Shown here: in pieces, positions 62,069 through 64,000 of the stretch
How positions within the stretch are numbered: the stretch's first letter is position 1
Layout of the letters: each line of letters opens with the position of its first letter
NCBI RefSeq assembly: GCF_001865675.1
Contig: NZ_CP011319.1
Span: forward strand, 2,914,001-2,978,000
Reading direction: 5' to 3'
DNA length: 64,000 nucleotides
Source: Janthinobacterium sp. 1_2014MBL_MicDiv
GTDB lineage: Bacteria > Pseudomonadota > Gammaproteobacteria > Burkholderiales > Burkholderiaceae_D
Notes under the pieces: generated by a model
What the model was told of the DNA's origin: nothing
The model's input: only the letters and a program-made list of their open reading frames with translations
The model's database searches: none
Position numbers and translations under genes: made by a program

Positions 62069-64000
62069 TCACTGCGGCCAGCGGGCCTTGGCGCGCGCCT
62101 TGATCTTGCTGGCGACCGCTGCCAGGTCGTCATATTTGCCATTGTCGACCCAGGTGGTGTACATGAAGCCATCGACGCCCGTCACGCCGTCCGCTTCGGC
62201 CGCATCCAGGTTGTCGAGCCATTCGTCCGTCAGCGGCAAGTCGTCGTAATACAGGGCGATCACCTGCTTGAGGTTGCGGTCGTGGAAAAATTTCAACGAA
62301 GACTGCTGCAGCGGGATCGGCGGCGCTTTGACGTACACGTTCCTCTGCGTCCAGTTGACGATGACGGTATTCGGGTGGATGCCATCGGCAGCCCCCAGCA
62401 GGCTGCCATTGACCATGAAATACTTGTCGACGGCATTCATGTCGGGATCGAACATGTCGTTCCACACATACAGTTCCACACCCGGATTGACCTGCTTGAG
62501 CATGGCCTGCATGGCCGTCATCGTGCCGGCCAGGTAGGCACCCGCGCTCGCGTACTGGCAGCTCGGGTCCCAGTTCATGATGCGCCATTCGTCATAATTG
62601 ATGAAGAATTTCTTGCTGGATGGATACAGTTCCTTGATTTTTTCATAGCCCGTCCTTTGCCAGGCCATATACTCGGGCGGGCAAGCGCTGGCCGGCGCCG
62701 TCCAGACGGGCATCATGTTCTTCGCTTGCTGATACCACGATACCAGCAGCTGGCTTCCATCGGGAATGCGCCCGTTGAGTATGTTCAGCGACTCGTTGGC
62801 AACGGTGAAATCGAGCCCCTCCTTGTACACGGTGCCCGTGGTTTTCGACCGCACGCTGACTTCCAGGTGATTGCGCACGACGGGATGGGCCAAACCTGTT
62901 TCCCGGATCTGCATATCATCTATCCACGCTTCCCCCGGCTCGTCATTCTTGGCGTTGCTCCACGCGCCCACATAGAAATTAATGTTGCCAAACTCCCTGG
63001 TATTGAAATCGATGGTGATATTTTTCCACTCGCCATAGGCCCCCAGTGCATTCGGCTTGGCGTTCCACGCACCATTGCTGCTTCCCCATCCCAGCGGATA
63101 CAGGCTGTCATACAGGGGAATGGTGCTTGTATCGTCCAGTACCTGGACCTTTAATGGCGCCTTGTAATTTTTAACCATGATCCAGAACGAGGCGCGGTAG
63201 GACGTGAATGGCTGCAAATTGACAAAGCGGCGGTGCAAACGCGTTTGCTCGTGCCGCTTTGGCTGGGCGCCTGCGGCGACCGGGTCAAAGCCGTTGGGTT
63301 GCACCAGCTTGAGCGATCCTGGCCCGTTGTGTCCTTCCGTCGGATCATGCTGGATATTCAGGTCCCACAGGTCCCAATCGCTTTTTCCTGCGGCAAAATT
63401 ATCATTTGCCAGCCAATGGGTGGCGACCCTGGCCACGCCATTGGCAACGACAAACGGCGTATCCACCACGGGAACCGCTTCGGCAAGTTCCGGTTGCAAC
63501 TGTGCCGGTATCTGCGGATGGCCGCCCATCGGTATCAGTTCGATGCCTTTATCCAGCGCCAATTGCTTGATGGCCGCCAGGTTGCCGGCAAAATCGGGCG
63601 CATCGCGCGAGTCGGAAATATATGAGTCTTCGCCGCCGATATTGACGACGATGCCGTTATAGCCCAGCGCTGCCGCGTTGACGATCAGTGCCGACAGCTT
63701 GTTGAAGTCCGCGTTCGCGGTTTTTGTACCCCAGGCAATGCCGCCATAAAAATAGATCCAGCGTTTGGTAAAACAGTTCGTCACGCAGGCGGGCGCCAGC
63801 TGCACCGTCACTTGCTGCGACACGCTGGCCCCGCCACCCTGGCACGTCACCGTATAGCTGGTGGCCGCCTGCAGCGCCGGCGGCGTGTACGACCCCGTCA
63901 GGGGCAGCGACGGCGCCCACGACGAAGCGCAGGATTCGGCGCCCAAGGCATCCCAGGCAATCGAGGTGCTCGTCCCCTTGGCCACCACCTCCGGGCTGGC
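62069..64000 (-). CDS. Large secreted protein with Ig-like region and predicted barrel (partial, runs off right edge)
   Basis: 643 residues are visible and the frame is still open at base 64000, so the N-terminus is outside. Residues 1-80 resemble an Ig/fibronectin-like repeat (TSTSIAWDALGAESCASSW, ATSYTVTCQGG). From about 95 a fold rich in alternating strands and helices begins (RWIYFYGGIAWGT, ALGYNGIVVNIGGEDS); residues about 195-360 resemble a carbohydrate-binding beta-sandwich (SYRASFWIMVKNYKAPLKVQVL); the rest continues with FFINYDEWRIMNWD and IALYYDDLPLTDEWL. Acidic residues in those last motifs could be catalytic. Glycoside hydrolase or surface polysaccharide-binding protein is the best guess. 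Confidence 0.6.
   Translation of the reverse strand, partial: ASPEVVAKGTSTSIAWDALGAESCASSWAPSLPLTGSYTPPALQAATSYTVTCQGGGASVSQQVTVQLAPACVTNCFTKRWIYFYGGIAWGTKTANADFNKLSALIVNAAALGYNGIVVNIGGEDSYISDSRDAPDFAGNLAAIKQLALDKGIELIPMGGHPQIPAQLQPELAEAVPVVDTPFVVANGVARVATHWLANDNFAAGKSDWDLWDLNIQHDPTEGHNGPGSLKLVQPNGFDPVAAGAQPKRHEQTRLHRRFVNLQPFTSYRASFWIMVKNYKAPLKVQVLDDTSTIPLYDSLYPLGWGSSNGAWNAKPNALGAYGEWKNITIDFNTREFGNINFYVGAWSNAKNDEPGEAWIDDMQIRETGLAHPVVRNHLEVSVRSKTTGTVYKEGLDFTVANESLNILNGRIPDGSQLLVSWYQQAKNMMPVWTAPASACPPEYMAWQRTGYEKIKELYPSSKKFFINYDEWRIMNWDPSCQYASAGAYLAGTMTAMQAMLKQVNPGVELYVWNDMFDPDMNAVDKYFMVNGSLLGAADGIHPNTVIVNWTQRNVYVKAPPIPLQQSSLKFFHDRNLKQVIALYYDDLPLTDEWLDNLDAAEADGVTGVDGFMYTTWVDNGKYDDLAAVASKIKARAKARWPQ

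Overview
The window reads as a chromosomal segment of a high-GC beta-proteobacterium. The gene content (XrtA/PEP-CTERM-associated exopolysaccharide genes, the PrsK/PrsR pair, LpxO lipid A hydroxylase, ISC-type ferredoxin, NadB) fits Oxalobacteraceae such as Janthinobacterium, Massilia or Duganella. That assignment is inference from gene content. I see no rRNA, tRNA, CRISPR array, insertion sequence or prophage.

Positions 1-19.4 kb hold an exopolysaccharide locus of the exosortase A-associated type in several transcription units. A leftward unit (7.0 kb to beyond base 1) encodes a two-domain glycosyltransferase, a Wzx-like flippase, a GT4 glycosyltransferase, an MBOAT acyltransferase and its SGNH partner. 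A rightward pair (7.2-9.5 kb) encodes a Wzy/O-ligase-like membrane protein and a polysaccharide deacetylase. A leftward unit (14.4-9.4 kb) encodes an AMP-forming ligase, a PLP decarboxylase and an asparagine-synthase-like protein. A rightward, tightly overlapping unit (14.6-19.4 kb) encodes a putative GNAT protein, an acyl carrier protein, two alpha/beta hydrolases, a glycosyltransferase and a TPR protein. The divergent promoter between the last two units carries a perfect FNR-type box. A sugar-phosphate transferase with the PrsK/PrsR two-component pair sits about 25 kb away at 44.8-49.6 kb. No exosortase and no PEP-CTERM substrate lies inside the window.

Positions 19.3-44.7 kb are mixed. They include a SUFU-like protein, a DUF6678-like protein, purT, a VOC protein, a complete type I secretion system with an RTX substrate made of three ~310-residue repeats, a LysR/MFS pair, a CPBP protein, a chemoreceptor, a thioesterase, lpxO, a beta-carbonic anhydrase coupled to a small zinc-ribbon protein, fdx, an M13 peptidase, and several small or membrane proteins including a 24-residue membrane peptide.

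Positions 49.8-64 kb begin with nadB. They then hold the most unusual unit: a five-gene leftward operon encoding a VWA protein, a PP2C phosphatase, a membrane-spanning Ser/Thr kinase with TPR and TonB-C-like regions, and two exported MORN-repeat paralogues. This resembles the VWA-PP2C-kinase (TerY-P) triad known from tellurite/stress systems, and a TerB-family gene lies 3.5 kb away. Between them are a LuxR-type regulator and a small family of exported proteins that has duplicated and partly decayed. The right edge cuts a large secreted protein with an Ig-like region and a predicted barrel.
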